A stretch of DNA of 46,211 bases from CAYUHJ01 sp964444365 (GTDB taxonomy: Bacteria; Planctomycetota; Planctomycetia; Gemmatales; Gemmataceae): assembly GCA_964444365.1 (NCBI GenBank), contig CAYUHJ010000023.1, positions 1 to 46,211 of the forward strand, written 5' to 3'. A program made the position numbers and the translations under genes. The notes beneath the pieces were generated by a model. It saw only the letters and a list, made by a program, of their open reading frames with translations. It was not told the origin of the DNA and did no database searches. Of the stretch, positions 16,035 through 23,912 are shown in pieces (position 1 is the first letter of the stretch; the number at the start of each line of letters is the position of its first letter).

Positions 16035-17738
16035 TCACTTGTTCCCGCCGGGGTTCTGCCCGCCGAGGCTCTGGAAGTATTCCTTCACGGCGTCCCGAGC
16101 GTCGCGCGGCAGCCGCTGGGAGTCGGCGGCGACGGGGGCTTCTTGCACGGCCTCGCGGATCTCCTTGCCGAACTCGGCGGTCGTCTTCTTGTTGAACGCC
16201 GGGCCGCGGGTCGCGCCGCCGTAAGACTTCTTCCCGGTGGGGTCGAACAGGCCCTTGATCCGCTCGTCCTGGGACGAGGTTTTGGCGTCCTCGTTGATGG
16301 GCCGCTTGCCCTCGCCGACGCCGCCGTCGTTGGGCTGGTCGGTGTCCCCCTTGCCCTTGCCCTTCCCTTGCCCCGGCCCTTCGCACGCCTTGCAGGCCTT
16401 TTCCTTCTCGGCCTTCAGCCGTTGCAGGTACTCTTGGGCGTCCTCGAGGTCCTTGAGCTCCCCTTCAGTCTCCTTGATCCGGTCGCCGACCTTTTCGAGT
16501 TCGCGGGACAGTTCGTCGAGGTCGCCCTTCTCGGCGGCCTGCTGGGCGCGCTTCAACGACTGGGCGAGGTCCTGGAGCGCCTCGGACGATTCCTTCGTTT
16601 CGGACTGCGTCTTTTCGAGTTCCCGTTCGAGGGACTCGGCGTCGCGGCCTTCCTGCTTCGCCTTGTCGATGAGTTTTTTCAGTTCCTCTTCCCGCTCCTT
16701 GTTGCGGGACAGCTTTTCGACCTCGTCCTTCATCTTGTCGAGTTGCCTGGCCAGCTTTTCCTGGTCCTTCTTGTCGAGGTCCTTGTTCTTCGCCTTCTTG
16801 CGAAGCTCGTCCACCTCGTCCTTCGCCTTCTTGAGGTCGCTCTTGGCGAGGGCGTCGTTCAGCCCCTTGGCGGGGCCGTCGGAAAAATCCTTGTCCTTGG
16901 TCAGCTTGTCGAGCTGCGCGAGTTGCTTTTCCATCTGCGAGAGCTTTTCGAGCTTCTCGCGGCTGAACTCTTTTAGCTTCTCTTCCATCTTGGTGGCTTC
17001 CGTCACCTTCTCGCGCTGCTTCTCCGGCGTGTCGGCGAACGGGTCCTTGGCCCACTTCTCGGCGAGCTTGTCGAGTTCGGTTTCGAGGTCCTTCATCTTC
17101 TCGGACTTCGCCCCGCGGTCGAGTTCGTCCGGGGCCTTGGGCTTCGAGAACGGGACGGCCTTCTTCTGGGGGTTCGCGGCGATCTTCGCGGCGTCGCTGG
17201 CCTTCTTGGCGGCGGGGTCGTCTTCGCCCGCTTGAACGCGGGCGGGGTCCGGGTGGTAGAGGAACGCGGCGGCCACGAGGCACCCGGCCAGTGCCGGCAC
17301 CGTCAGGGCGTGCCAGCGGACCCGGACCGGGAACCGGTCCGCCACCTTCAGCGGGGCGATCTTCGCGGCGGCGTCCGCAACGACCGCCTGCCCCGCGGGG
17401 GTGGAGGCGTCCCGCTCGGCGAGCGTCAGCGCGGTCGTGACCCGTTCCCGCAGCCCGAACAGCGTGTCGATTTCGAGGGCGGTGGCTTCCCGCGTCGGGG
17501 TCGACCGCACTGCCCGCCAGACGGCGGCGGCCGTCCCGAGTGCGGCGGCCCCGGCCACGACGGCCCACTTCGACCACGCCGGCGGCGACTCCAGCACCCA
17601 CGGCTCCGCGAACAGCCACCCGAGCCCGACGCCGAGGCCGACGGCCCACCCGACGATCAGGGCGTTCACCAGCGACTGGACGAACAGCCGGCGGCGGGCG
17701 CGGGCGACGGAACGTTCGATCGACGACAGCGCGGACAT
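16035..17738 (-). CDS. membrane-anchored long coiled-coil protein
   Basis: A 567-aa protein with two N-terminal membrane helices (about residues 22-42, LVNALIVGWAVGLGVGLGWLF, and 56-75, WAVVAGAAALGTAAAVW), a soluble stretch 'EIDTLFGLRERVTTALTLAER', a third hydrophobic segment near residue 150 (LTVPALAGCLVAAAFLYH), and then about 280 residues of highly charged Lys/Glu heptad sequence predicted as coiled coil (for example ELEKVGDRIKETEGELKDLE). The tail is Gly/Lys rich with a single CKAC pair and ends 'DAVKEYFQSLGGQ'. The layout resembles planctomycete proteins encoded near MoxR/DUF58 genes that are loosely described as chromosome-partition-like, but that neighbourhood is not present here. Role unknown; topology fairly sure. 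Confidence 0.75.
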   Translation of the reverse strand: MSALSSIERSVARARRRLFVQSLVNALIVGWAVGLGVGLGWLFAEPWVLESPPAWSKWAVVAGAAALGTAAAVWRAVRSTPTREATALEIDTLFGLRERVTTALTLAERDASTPAGQAVVADAAAKIAPLKVADRFPVRVRWHALTVPALAGCLVAAAFLYHPDPARVQAGEDDPAAKKASDAAKIAANPQKKAVPFSKPKAPDELDRGAKSEKMKDLETELDKLAEKWAKDPFADTPEKQREKVTEATKMEEKLKEFSREKLEKLSQMEKQLAQLDKLTKDKDFSDGPAKGLNDALAKSDLKKAKDEVDELRKKAKNKDLDKKDQEKLARQLDKMKDEVEKLSRNKEREEELKKLIDKAKQEGRDAESLERELEKTQSETKESSEALQDLAQSLKRAQQAAEKGDLDELSRELEKVGDRIKETEGELKDLEDAQEYLQRLKAEKEKACKACEGPGQGKGKGKGDTDQPNDGGVGEGKRPINEDAKTSSQDERIKGLFDPTGKKSYGGATRGPAFNKKTTAEFGKEIREAVQEAPVAADSQRLPRDARDAVKEYFQSLGGQNPGGNK

Positions 17739-17890
17739 GGCCGGCTCCCGGTGGGGACGCAGCAGGGGTCTACGGTTCCGACGCGAGCGGTCGGGCGGCG
17801 GATTGTCGAATTGTACCACGAACCCGGTGTCGCGGGGGTTCCGGATTTTTCTGAAAGGTTCCCGCTCGCCGGTCCATCTCACTGGTGTCG

Positions 17891-17938
17891 CACGGCCGTG
17901 GACCCCCGGTTATGGCGGAACCGGGGGCCGCGGCCGTG
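17891..17938 (-). terminator. long imperfect hairpin after the DUF4337 gene
   Basis: Outer arms CACGGCCG / CGGCCGTG and inner arms CCCCCGGTT / AACCGGGGG separated by small internal loops, with a 7-nt apical loop. It follows the DUF4337 stop codon directly on the minus strand. Terminator role inferred. Confidence 0.55.
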
Positions 17939-17945
17939 TCGCGCT

Positions 17946-18536
17946 TCAGTGCGGCGCGTCCTCGAAGCCGGGCAGGGCGGCGAGCAGAAAGAAGCCGTTC
18001 ACCGTCAGCAGCAGGGACGCGATGCCGATCCCGACGCTGACCCAGAACGCCCACTTCTTCTCCGCCAGCATCGCGACGGACGCCATCACGATCGCCAGCT
18101 GGAACCCGACCTCGGCGAAGTCGAAGTACGGGTCCTTCCGCTGCATCAACGCGACCACGTGCTGGTAGTGCCTCGCCCCCTTGTCCCCTTCTTCGATCTC
18201 CTTCTTGTCCTCTTTCATCCGCTTTTCTTCGTCCCGGTACTTCTTCAGCAGGGCGGCCTTGAACGGCGGCAGCGGCCCGGCCTTCTCCTCCTCTTCGAGC
18301 TTCCAGATCTCGTTGCGGTACAGGGCCTCGCGGGTGGACTTGGACTGGTAGCGGTTCCACTGGTTCGCTTCTTCCTGCTTGGCCATCATCATTTCCTTCG
18401 CCGCGTTGTGCCCGCCGAACGACGCGACGGCCAGCCCGACGGCGTACACCGCGACGAACAGCGCGATCTGCCGGGTGAACGGGTTCTCCGCCTTTTCCTT
18501 CACCTCGTGCGGGTCCGGGATCTCGATTTCGGCCAT
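17946..18536 (-). CDS. DUF4337 family membrane protein
   Basis: A 196-aa inner-membrane protein. An acidic N-terminus (EIEIPDPHEVKEKAENPFT) leads into helix 1 (RQIALFVAVYAVGLAVASFG). A long charged helical region follows with 'MAKQEEANQWNRYQSKSTRE' and a Lys/Glu-rich stretch, then helix 2 (GFQLAIVMASVAMLA) and helix 3 (FWVSVGIGIASLLLTVNGFFLLA). The 'QEEANQWNRYQSKS' block is the mark of DUF4337. No function is established for the family. It is divergent from the CxxCH protein gene at 18671; the 134-bp gap must contain both promoters. Confidence 0.85.
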   Translation of the reverse strand: MAEIEIPDPHEVKEKAENPFTRQIALFVAVYAVGLAVASFGGHNAAKEMMMAKQEEANQWNRYQSKSTREALYRNEIWKLEEEEKAGPLPPFKAALLKKYRDEEKRMKEDKKEIEEGDKGARHYQHVVALMQRKDPYFDFAEVGFQLAIVMASVAMLAEKKWAFWVSVGIGIASLLLTVNGFFLLAALPGFEDAPH

Positions 18537-18670
18537 GACGTCAGACTCCGGGGAGGAACGAACAGAGGCGTTGTATCGGGCCGGCGGGTCGTTACCCGGC
18601 CGTTACCCCGTTCGTCGCGGGATCGGGTATACCTGAATCGCGGCGGTTCCACTTCCGGAGGGCGAAGACC

Positions 18671-19834
18671 ATGTTGACCCGATCCTACCTGTTCGCGGCC
18701 GTCGGTCTCGGGACCGTCCTGGCCGGCGTCTTGACGGCCGGCGACAAGCCCGGGCCGAAGCGGCCCGGCAACCTCGACCCGACTCGGTTCGACGAGGACG
18801 CCGACCCGCTCCTGAACCTCCGGAACAAGCTCACCGAGCAGAACCGCGACGAGTTCCGCCGGGCGTTCCCGTTCCGGTCGCTCGAAGACCGGCTGAAGTT
18901 CGACCCGGACGGCCGCAAGCGCATCGCCAAAACGCTGGCCCCGGCGGCCCTGGACGTGGCGAAGTGGGAGCCGGTCTACCGCACGACGGACGCGAACACG
19001 ATCCCGCCGGCGGTCCGCGGGGTGATCGAGGCCGAGGAGCGGCTCAAGCACGAAGGCCACTTCGAGCGGACCCAGGCCCTCGCCCGAATCCATTCCGCGG
19101 AAGTCGAGAAGTTCGTCACCAACCCCGGCTTCGGCTACATGCGGATGGTGACGCCGTTCGGGAGACTTGACGCGCCCGAAAAATACCCCGGCGACTGGTC
19201 CGAGGCCGACCGCGGCGACGAGGTGAAGCTGCCGGCCGACGGCGACTTCTTCACCCCGAACCCGGACAAGGCCGGGCCGACCCTCCCGGCGAGGGCCGCC
19301 CTCGCGAGCTTCCACACGGCGACGGCGCACGAGTTCGCCCGCCCGGACTCGTGGGGGCTGGTCAAGGACAAGAAGGAAGTGGCCGGGTTCTTGCCGCACG
19401 CGCTCCGGTTCGCCCCGAACGAGCACTACCGGCGGCGGGTCGATCGGGAGAACCCGATCAAGAACAAGGACGGCAACGTCACCGGGTATCCCGACATCGA
19501 GCGGTGGGCCGTGCGGAAGGTGGAACTCGTCGGCATCCTGATGCACGACTCCCCGGTGGCCTACGTGACCGAGTCGAAGAAGCTGCCGACGATGGCCGAC
19601 GTGGCTAACGCCAAGACCCGCGAACTGACGGACTTCGAATCCAAGGGGTTGAAGCAACTCGCGGCCGGCAAGGACGCCGTCGTCGTGGACGCGACCACGA
19701 ACCAGGTCCGGATGGTCGGCGCGATTCGGATGGCCCAGGCGTGCCTGAAGTGCCACGACGGCTCCCGCGGCGACCTGCTCGGCGCGTTCAGCTACGACCT
19801 CGTCCGCGACCCGGCGTTCCGGGCGAAGGACTGA
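18671..19834 (+). CDS. secreted protein with a single CxxCH motif
   Basis: A 387-aa exported protein (signal MLTRSYLFAAVGLGTVLAGV). Near the C-terminus it has 'MAQACLKCHDGSRGDLLGAF', a CxxCH heme-c-type motif followed by the GDLLGAFSY pattern seen in Tll0287-like (DUF3365) heme-binding domains. The central part is rich in charged residues with 'RFAPNEHYRRRVDRENPI'. A c-type heme would be attached in the periplasm; only one motif is present, so a sensory or small redox role is more likely than multi-heme electron transport. Family not identified with certainty. The next gene at 19910 has its own promoter-like sequence. Confidence 0.75.
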   Translation: MLTRSYLFAAVGLGTVLAGVLTAGDKPGPKRPGNLDPTRFDEDADPLLNLRNKLTEQNRDEFRRAFPFRSLEDRLKFDPDGRKRIAKTLAPAALDVAKWEPVYRTTDANTIPPAVRGVIEAEERLKHEGHFERTQALARIHSAEVEKFVTNPGFGYMRMVTPFGRLDAPEKYPGDWSEADRGDEVKLPADGDFFTPNPDKAGPTLPARAALASFHTATAHEFARPDSWGLVKDKKEVAGFLPHALRFAPNEHYRRRVDRENPIKNKDGNVTGYPDIERWAVRKVELVGILMHDSPVAYVTESKKLPTMADVANAKTRELTDFESKGLKQLAAGKDAVVVDATTNQVRMVGAIRMAQACLKCHDGSRGDLLGAFSYDLVRDPAFRAKD

Positions 19835-19851
19835 CGCCGCTCGCGCTCGGC

Positions 19852-19881
19852 TTGCGGGGCGTAGAATGTCCGGGCTAGGAT
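19852..19881 (+). promoter_or_regulatory. candidate promoter for the secreted protein at 19910
   Basis: TTGCGG and TAGGAT separated by 18 nt, ending 28 nt before the start codon, with GGAGG between. The match to a vegetative sigma factor pattern is moderate. Confidence 0.35.
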
Positions 19882-19909
19882 CGGTCGGCCCGTTTCACGG
19901 AGGAACCGC

Positions 19910-20788
19910 ATGACCCGCCGGCTTCTGCTCCCCGCACTGGCCCTGCTCGCCGTCGCCGCGTGGGCCGTCTGGCCCGTCCCGGCCCCGACCCCGATCCTCG
20001 CGGCCGACTACGACGTCACCGCGACCAAGCCCGACCTGATCGCCCCCGGCACGGTCGTCGGGAACACCCCGCCCGAGGGGTGGTCGCACCTCGTGCTGAA
20101 GAGCCTGCCGCGAATTCGGCCGTCGGAAAAGGACAAGGTCAACGACCTCGCCGCCCGCATGTCCGGGTGGATGCTGACGGTCCTCGCGGTGGACGTGGCG
20201 AAGTCCGCCGACGCGCCGCCGAAGTACCGGTTCCGCGCCGTCGGCCTCGGGCTCGGCACCTCGATCGACGGCAAAGACACCGTCATCACCCCGGACACCG
20301 GCAAGAAGTTCGGCGCGGACCTGGGCTTCGTCACCCGCACGATTCTGGAGAAGGGGTACGACACCCAGGCCCAGGCGACGCTCGTCGTGAAGGGGCCGTC
20401 GATGGGCGTCCTCGACACGCCGGTGTGGTTCAAGTGGGGCCCGAAGAACACGCTCGTCCGCTACCGGTACGTCTTCCTCGTGGACGAAGTCACGGGCCGG
20501 CTCGACGCGCTCGTCTGGCCGATCGGGCCGGGCGGGCAACTGGCGCAGAACCCGACCGCCTTCCTGGTGGCCGCCAACACGGTGGACGAGGTCGAACTCG
20601 TCCCGGACCCGAAGGAGTTCAACGTCCTCGGCATCCCGACGGACGCGGGCTTCGCGGTGGACCGGATGCCGAAGCACGCGGCGAAGCTCCCGCTGCCGAA
20701 GGACCTGCTCAAGCTCGCGGCGGCGTCCAAGTTCACCGCGGCCGAGGCGTCCAAGCTGGAACAGGGCCTGCGCGGGTTACTGCGATAG
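19910..20788 (+). CDS. secreted protein of unknown function (292 aa)
   Basis: Signal peptide RRLLLPALALLAVAAWAVW, then a mature domain starting 'YDVTATKPDLIAPGTVVG'. Strand-rich blocks include 'WMLTVLAVDVAKS', 'YRFRAVGLGLGTSID' and 'LVRYRYVFLVDEVTGRLDAL', and the C-terminus is helical (KFTAAEASKLEQGLRG). I recognise no family. A GGAGG ribosome site precedes the ATG. It is followed by an inverted-repeat element and another secreted protein on the same strand. Confidence 0.75.
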   Translation: MTRRLLLPALALLAVAAWAVWPVPAPTPILAADYDVTATKPDLIAPGTVVGNTPPEGWSHLVLKSLPRIRPSEKDKVNDLAARMSGWMLTVLAVDVAKSADAPPKYRFRAVGLGLGTSIDGKDTVITPDTGKKFGADLGFVTRTILEKGYDTQAQATLVVKGPSMGVLDTPVWFKWGPKNTLVRYRYVFLVDEVTGRLDALVWPIGPGGQLAQNPTAFLVAANTVDEVELVPDPKEFNVLGIPTDAGFAVDRMPKHAAKLPLPKDLLKLAAASKFTAAEASKLEQGLRGLLR

Positions 20789-20797
20789 AACTCAGAA

Positions 20798-20966
20798 TTC
20801 ACCACAAAGGCACAAAGTACCACCAAGGATCACAGAGAAGAGTTTTGACAGGATTAACAGGATCAACCGGATCAAATCCAAATCCTGATCCTGATCATCC
20901 TGTTAATCCTGTCAAAAATTCTTGCACGGTCTTCTTCGTCGCCCTTTGTGTGATCGTTGTGGTGAA
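20798..20966. repeat. intergenic inverted-repeat element (ACAGGATTAACAGGAT type)
   Basis: A large imperfect inverted repeat fills the gap between two plus-strand genes. The core arms 20843-20863 and 20897-20917 are a perfect 21-bp complement containing ACAGGATTAACAGGAT. The outer ends TTCACCACAA (20798) and TTGTGGTGAA (20957) also pair, as do CACAAAG (20811) and CTTTGTG (20944). The sequence is much more AT-rich than its surroundings and resembles the CACAAAG / GACAGGATTAACAGGAT intergenic repeats seen in several phyla. It has no coding capacity and may be a miniature mobile element. Confidence 0.6.
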
Positions 20967-20987
20967 CCTCTTCTCTTGGATTCTTCG

Positions 20988-21827
20988 ATGTCACTCTTCC
21001 TCGCACTGCTCGTCGCCGGGGCCGAGCCCGACGCCGCGAACCCGCTCTACAAGGCACTGCTCGAACCGGGGCTGGCCGTCGGCGGGGACGCGCGGGTCAA
21101 GCTGCCGCCGCCCACGATGCCCGACGGGCTCGACGCGGCGAAGCAGAAGGCGGTCATCGAGAAGCTCATCGGCAACGACTACGCCTACGACGAGTTCACG
21201 CGGAACTCCGTCGTCGCGCCGTTCAAGATGGTCATCCGCGACGAGAAGTCCGGCGGCGACAAGCTCCCCGTGCGCGGCGTCGACGTCTGGTTCGTCGCCC
21301 ACGGCAACTTCGCGTCGCTGGACGACGAGAAGTTTTTGGACCGCCTGCTCAACTCCGGCCGCGGCACCGGCGGCAAGACGACGGAAATCCCCGCCGCGGA
21401 ACTGACCAGGCGGAAGATCGCCATCCCCCCGGAGTTCGCGAAGCGCGAGCACTTCGGGCAGGTCGAGTTCGACTTCCTCGACAGGGTCCGCCTGACCGTG
21501 ACCGGCCACACGGTCTGGAGCAAGTCCGCGGATTCCCTCGTCGCCGCCGTGGAAGTCGACCCGCGGTTCGAGAACGTGTGGCAGCCGATCGCAAAGGCCG
21601 ACGGCGGCGTGAAGCTCGGCGACCCTGTTCCCTACTCGGGCGTCGGGCTGTACGTGAAGCTCACCAGGCTCGCGGAGCCGGCCGGGGCGGTGTTCGTGGA
21701 ACAGCACGTCGTCTTTACGGAGCCGACCGGGTGGTTCGACGGCGCGAACCTGCTGCGGTCCAAGCTCCCCCCCGCGATGACGAAGACCGTCCGGTCCATG
21801 CGGGCCGAGTGGGCGAAGGGGAAGTGA
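20988..21827 (+). CDS. secreted or periplasmic protein of unknown function (279 aa)
   Basis: Starts at the ATG at 20988 with a very short hydrophobic leader (MSLFLALLVAGAEPDAA). The mature part has 'IGNDYAYDEFTRNSVVAPFK', 'RGVDVWFVAHGNFASLDDE' and 'HVVFTEPTGWFDGANLLRSK'. I recognise the overall pattern only as a planctomycete secreted protein; no catalytic residues stand out. It runs toward the convergent esterase gene, with only 7 bp between the two stop codons. Confidence 0.75.
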   Translation: MSLFLALLVAGAEPDAANPLYKALLEPGLAVGGDARVKLPPPTMPDGLDAAKQKAVIEKLIGNDYAYDEFTRNSVVAPFKMVIRDEKSGGDKLPVRGVDVWFVAHGNFASLDDEKFLDRLLNSGRGTGGKTTEIPAAELTRRKIAIPPEFAKREHFGQVEFDFLDRVRLTVTGHTVWSKSADSLVAAVEVDPRFENVWQPIAKADGGVKLGDPVPYSGVGLYVKLTRLAEPAGAVFVEQHVVFTEPTGWFDGANLLRSKLPPAMTKTVRSMRAEWAKGK

Positions 21828-21834
21828 CGGCGGT

Positions 21835-23682
21835 TCAGCCGACGAAGACGCCGTCCGCGAGGACCGCGCCGAACGGGTCCGCGGTCGTGTCGCCGGGCAC
21901 GTCGGTGCCGGAAAAGAGGCCGACCACGCGGCTGCCGGCGTAGGTGCGGCGTTCGCTCGGGAGCCCTTCGCCGCTGCCGACGAAGAGCGTGGGCCCGTCG
22001 TTCGCGTCGCGAACGGCGATCCGCACCCCGCCGCGGGTGTCCGGGTTGCCGGCGAAGAAGGTGCCGCGGTCGGCGGCCGGGAGCCGGTCGAGGGTGCCGA
22101 ACCCGCCGGCGGCCAGCACCGTGGCGGCGTCGGCCAGTCGGACCCGCGGCCCGCCGCCCGGCCCGCCGGCGAACACCAGTTCCGCCTTCCCGTCCCCGTT
22201 CAGGTCGCCGACGGCGACGAAGCAGCCGTTGCGGAGCGTGTCCTCGAACGCGAAGAAGTTTGCGAGCGGGGTGTCGGTCGCTCTGGTCCGGCCGGCCAGG
22301 ACCGCCGTGCCGTCCCAGACCGAGACCCGCGGGCCGCCGAGGAACCCGGCCGCGATCGCGAGGTCCGGGACGCCGTCCCCGGTCACGTCCCCGACGGCCG
22401 CCCGTGCCCCGCCCCGGAAGGAATCGTCCTGGATGCCGAAGAACCGGGCGAGTTCGCCGGCCCCGCCCGCGGCGACCGACGCGCCGTCGAACACCGCGAC
22501 GGACGGCCCGCCGCCCCGGTCCGGGGTCACGACGACGTCCGCCTTTCCGTCCCGGTTCAAGTCGCCGGCCGCGACGAACACCCCGCCGGTGAACCCGCCG
22601 AACGGGTCGAGGGTGGCCAGCGTGCCCCCGGTCGCGCCGTCGATGACGACGACCCGCCCGCCCCCCGGCCCGGCCCCGGCGATCAGGTCCGGGACGCCGT
22701 CCCCGGTCACGTCCCCGGTGGCGACCCGAACCCCGCCCTCGAAGCCGGGGCCGAACGAGGCGACCGTTCGCAGAGGAGTGCCGTCGCGGCCGAACAGGAC
22801 GGCCTTCGGCCCGCCGGGGTTGCCGCCGGCGGCGCTGCCGGCCTCGGGGTTCCGGTTGCTGCCGCCACCACCGCCACCACCGCCCCCGCCGCCGCCGGGT
22901 GTGCCCACGATCCCCGGCGAGGTCCAGCCCGCGTCGATGAGCGGGAGGAGCAACGTTTGAACATCGCGCACGGTGCCGGGGACGTTTGCGTTCACCGGCG
23001 GCCCGAGGAATGCGTCGGGGAAGTCGTAGTGTGTGCCATCCCGTTCGATCCGCTGGATCGGGAATCCGGCGTTGGCCACGGCGTCGGTTTCGGCCCGCAC
23101 CGTGTCGATCGGGTAAGTCGTGTCCTGAAGGTGGGCCAGATGCACCACGTTGAACTTGAACGGGGCGGCGAGCGCCTGAGCGGGGGTCAGGCCGGTGTCG
23201 CGGAACGGCGACGTGTTCTCGGCCAGGACGCCCGCGATCTGCTGGGAGGCGGTGAACGCCACGCGGTACGACAGGTCGCCGCCGGACGAGTACCCGCCGA
23301 GGATGACCCGCGTGGCTTCGATGTTGAAGTGCGTCTTCACGTCCGCGATGGCCGCCAGGATCGCGGCGGGGTCCGCGTTCATGTCCCAGCACCCGCCCTC
23401 GCGGGTGTCCAGGGCGATCGTGATGTACGGCGTGTTGCCGGGGGACCAGTTGTAGTCGTAGATGTCGAACTGGCTGAACCCGCCGCACCCGTGGGACCAC
23501 ACGAACAGCGTGATCGGCGTCTGGTTCGAGGAGTCGTAGCTGGACGGCACGTCGATGTAGTAGTTGTTCAGCTTGAACGGCGTGTCCGGGGTGTACGGGA
23601 CCGGGTCGGTCGGGACGGCCCCGGCGGGCACGTCCCGGTCGTCGAGGGCTTCGAGGCGGGGCCGGAAGCGGGTGGCGGTCAT
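21835..23682 (-). CDS. secreted alpha/beta-hydrolase (PHB-depolymerase-like esterase) with C-terminal FG-GAP propeller
   Basis: A 615-aa fusion. Residues 1-25 hold a tag (FRPRLEALDDRDVPA) typical of planctomycete exported proteins. Residues about 35-280 form an alpha/beta-hydrolase resembling PHB depolymerase or feruloyl esterase: oxyanion-type 'WSHGCGG', nucleophile Ser132 in 'GGYSSGGD' and a likely catalytic His in 'RDGTHYDFPD'. A 12-Gly linker follows. The C-terminal 300 residues have FG-GAP/VCBS repeats with calcium-type loops 'GDVTGDGVPDL', 'GDLNRDGKADV', 'GDVTGDGVPDL' and 'GDLNGDGKAEL', forming a beta propeller for adhesion or substrate binding. The start at 23682 puts the tag at the N-terminus. 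Substrate probably an extracellular ester or polymer (inference). Confidence 0.82.
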   Translation of the reverse strand: MTATRFRPRLEALDDRDVPAGAVPTDPVPYTPDTPFKLNNYYIDVPSSYDSSNQTPITLFVWSHGCGGFSQFDIYDYNWSPGNTPYITIALDTREGGCWDMNADPAAILAAIADVKTHFNIEATRVILGGYSSGGDLSYRVAFTASQQIAGVLAENTSPFRDTGLTPAQALAAPFKFNVVHLAHLQDTTYPIDTVRAETDAVANAGFPIQRIERDGTHYDFPDAFLGPPVNANVPGTVRDVQTLLLPLIDAGWTSPGIVGTPGGGGGGGGGGGGSNRNPEAGSAAGGNPGGPKAVLFGRDGTPLRTVASFGPGFEGGVRVATGDVTGDGVPDLIAGAGPGGGRVVVIDGATGGTLATLDPFGGFTGGVFVAAGDLNRDGKADVVVTPDRGGGPSVAVFDGASVAAGGAGELARFFGIQDDSFRGGARAAVGDVTGDGVPDLAIAAGFLGGPRVSVWDGTAVLAGRTRATDTPLANFFAFEDTLRNGCFVAVGDLNGDGKAELVFAGGPGGGPRVRLADAATVLAAGGFGTLDRLPAADRGTFFAGNPDTRGGVRIAVRDANDGPTLFVGSGEGLPSERRTYAGSRVVGLFSGTDVPGDTTADPFGAVLADGVFVG

Positions 23683-23796
23683 GAGGTGCGTCTCGCGAAA
23701 AAAGTCGCCGAACCGTGCCAGCCTGCCGCCCCATGTTACCTCCCGACGGCTCGCCCGCAAGCGGCGACCGGCCGGGGGTGAAACTCTTCACCATTC

Positions 23797-23825
23797 TTGC
23801 CGCCGGCGGATTTCCCTGCTACGCT
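23797..23825 (+). promoter_or_regulatory. candidate promoter of the serine protease gene
   Basis: TTGCCG and TACGCT with a 17-nt spacer, about 88 nt before the protease start codon, in the divergent gap 23683-23912. Moderate match to the vegetative consensus. Confidence 0.35.
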
Positions 23826-23912
23826 ATCTAACGCTCAAACAACCGGACGCCTCGCGCGTCGGCGGGTGACACGGCGGGCTGACGCCGCGCCGCTCGCCGG
23901 GGGAGACCCGTC

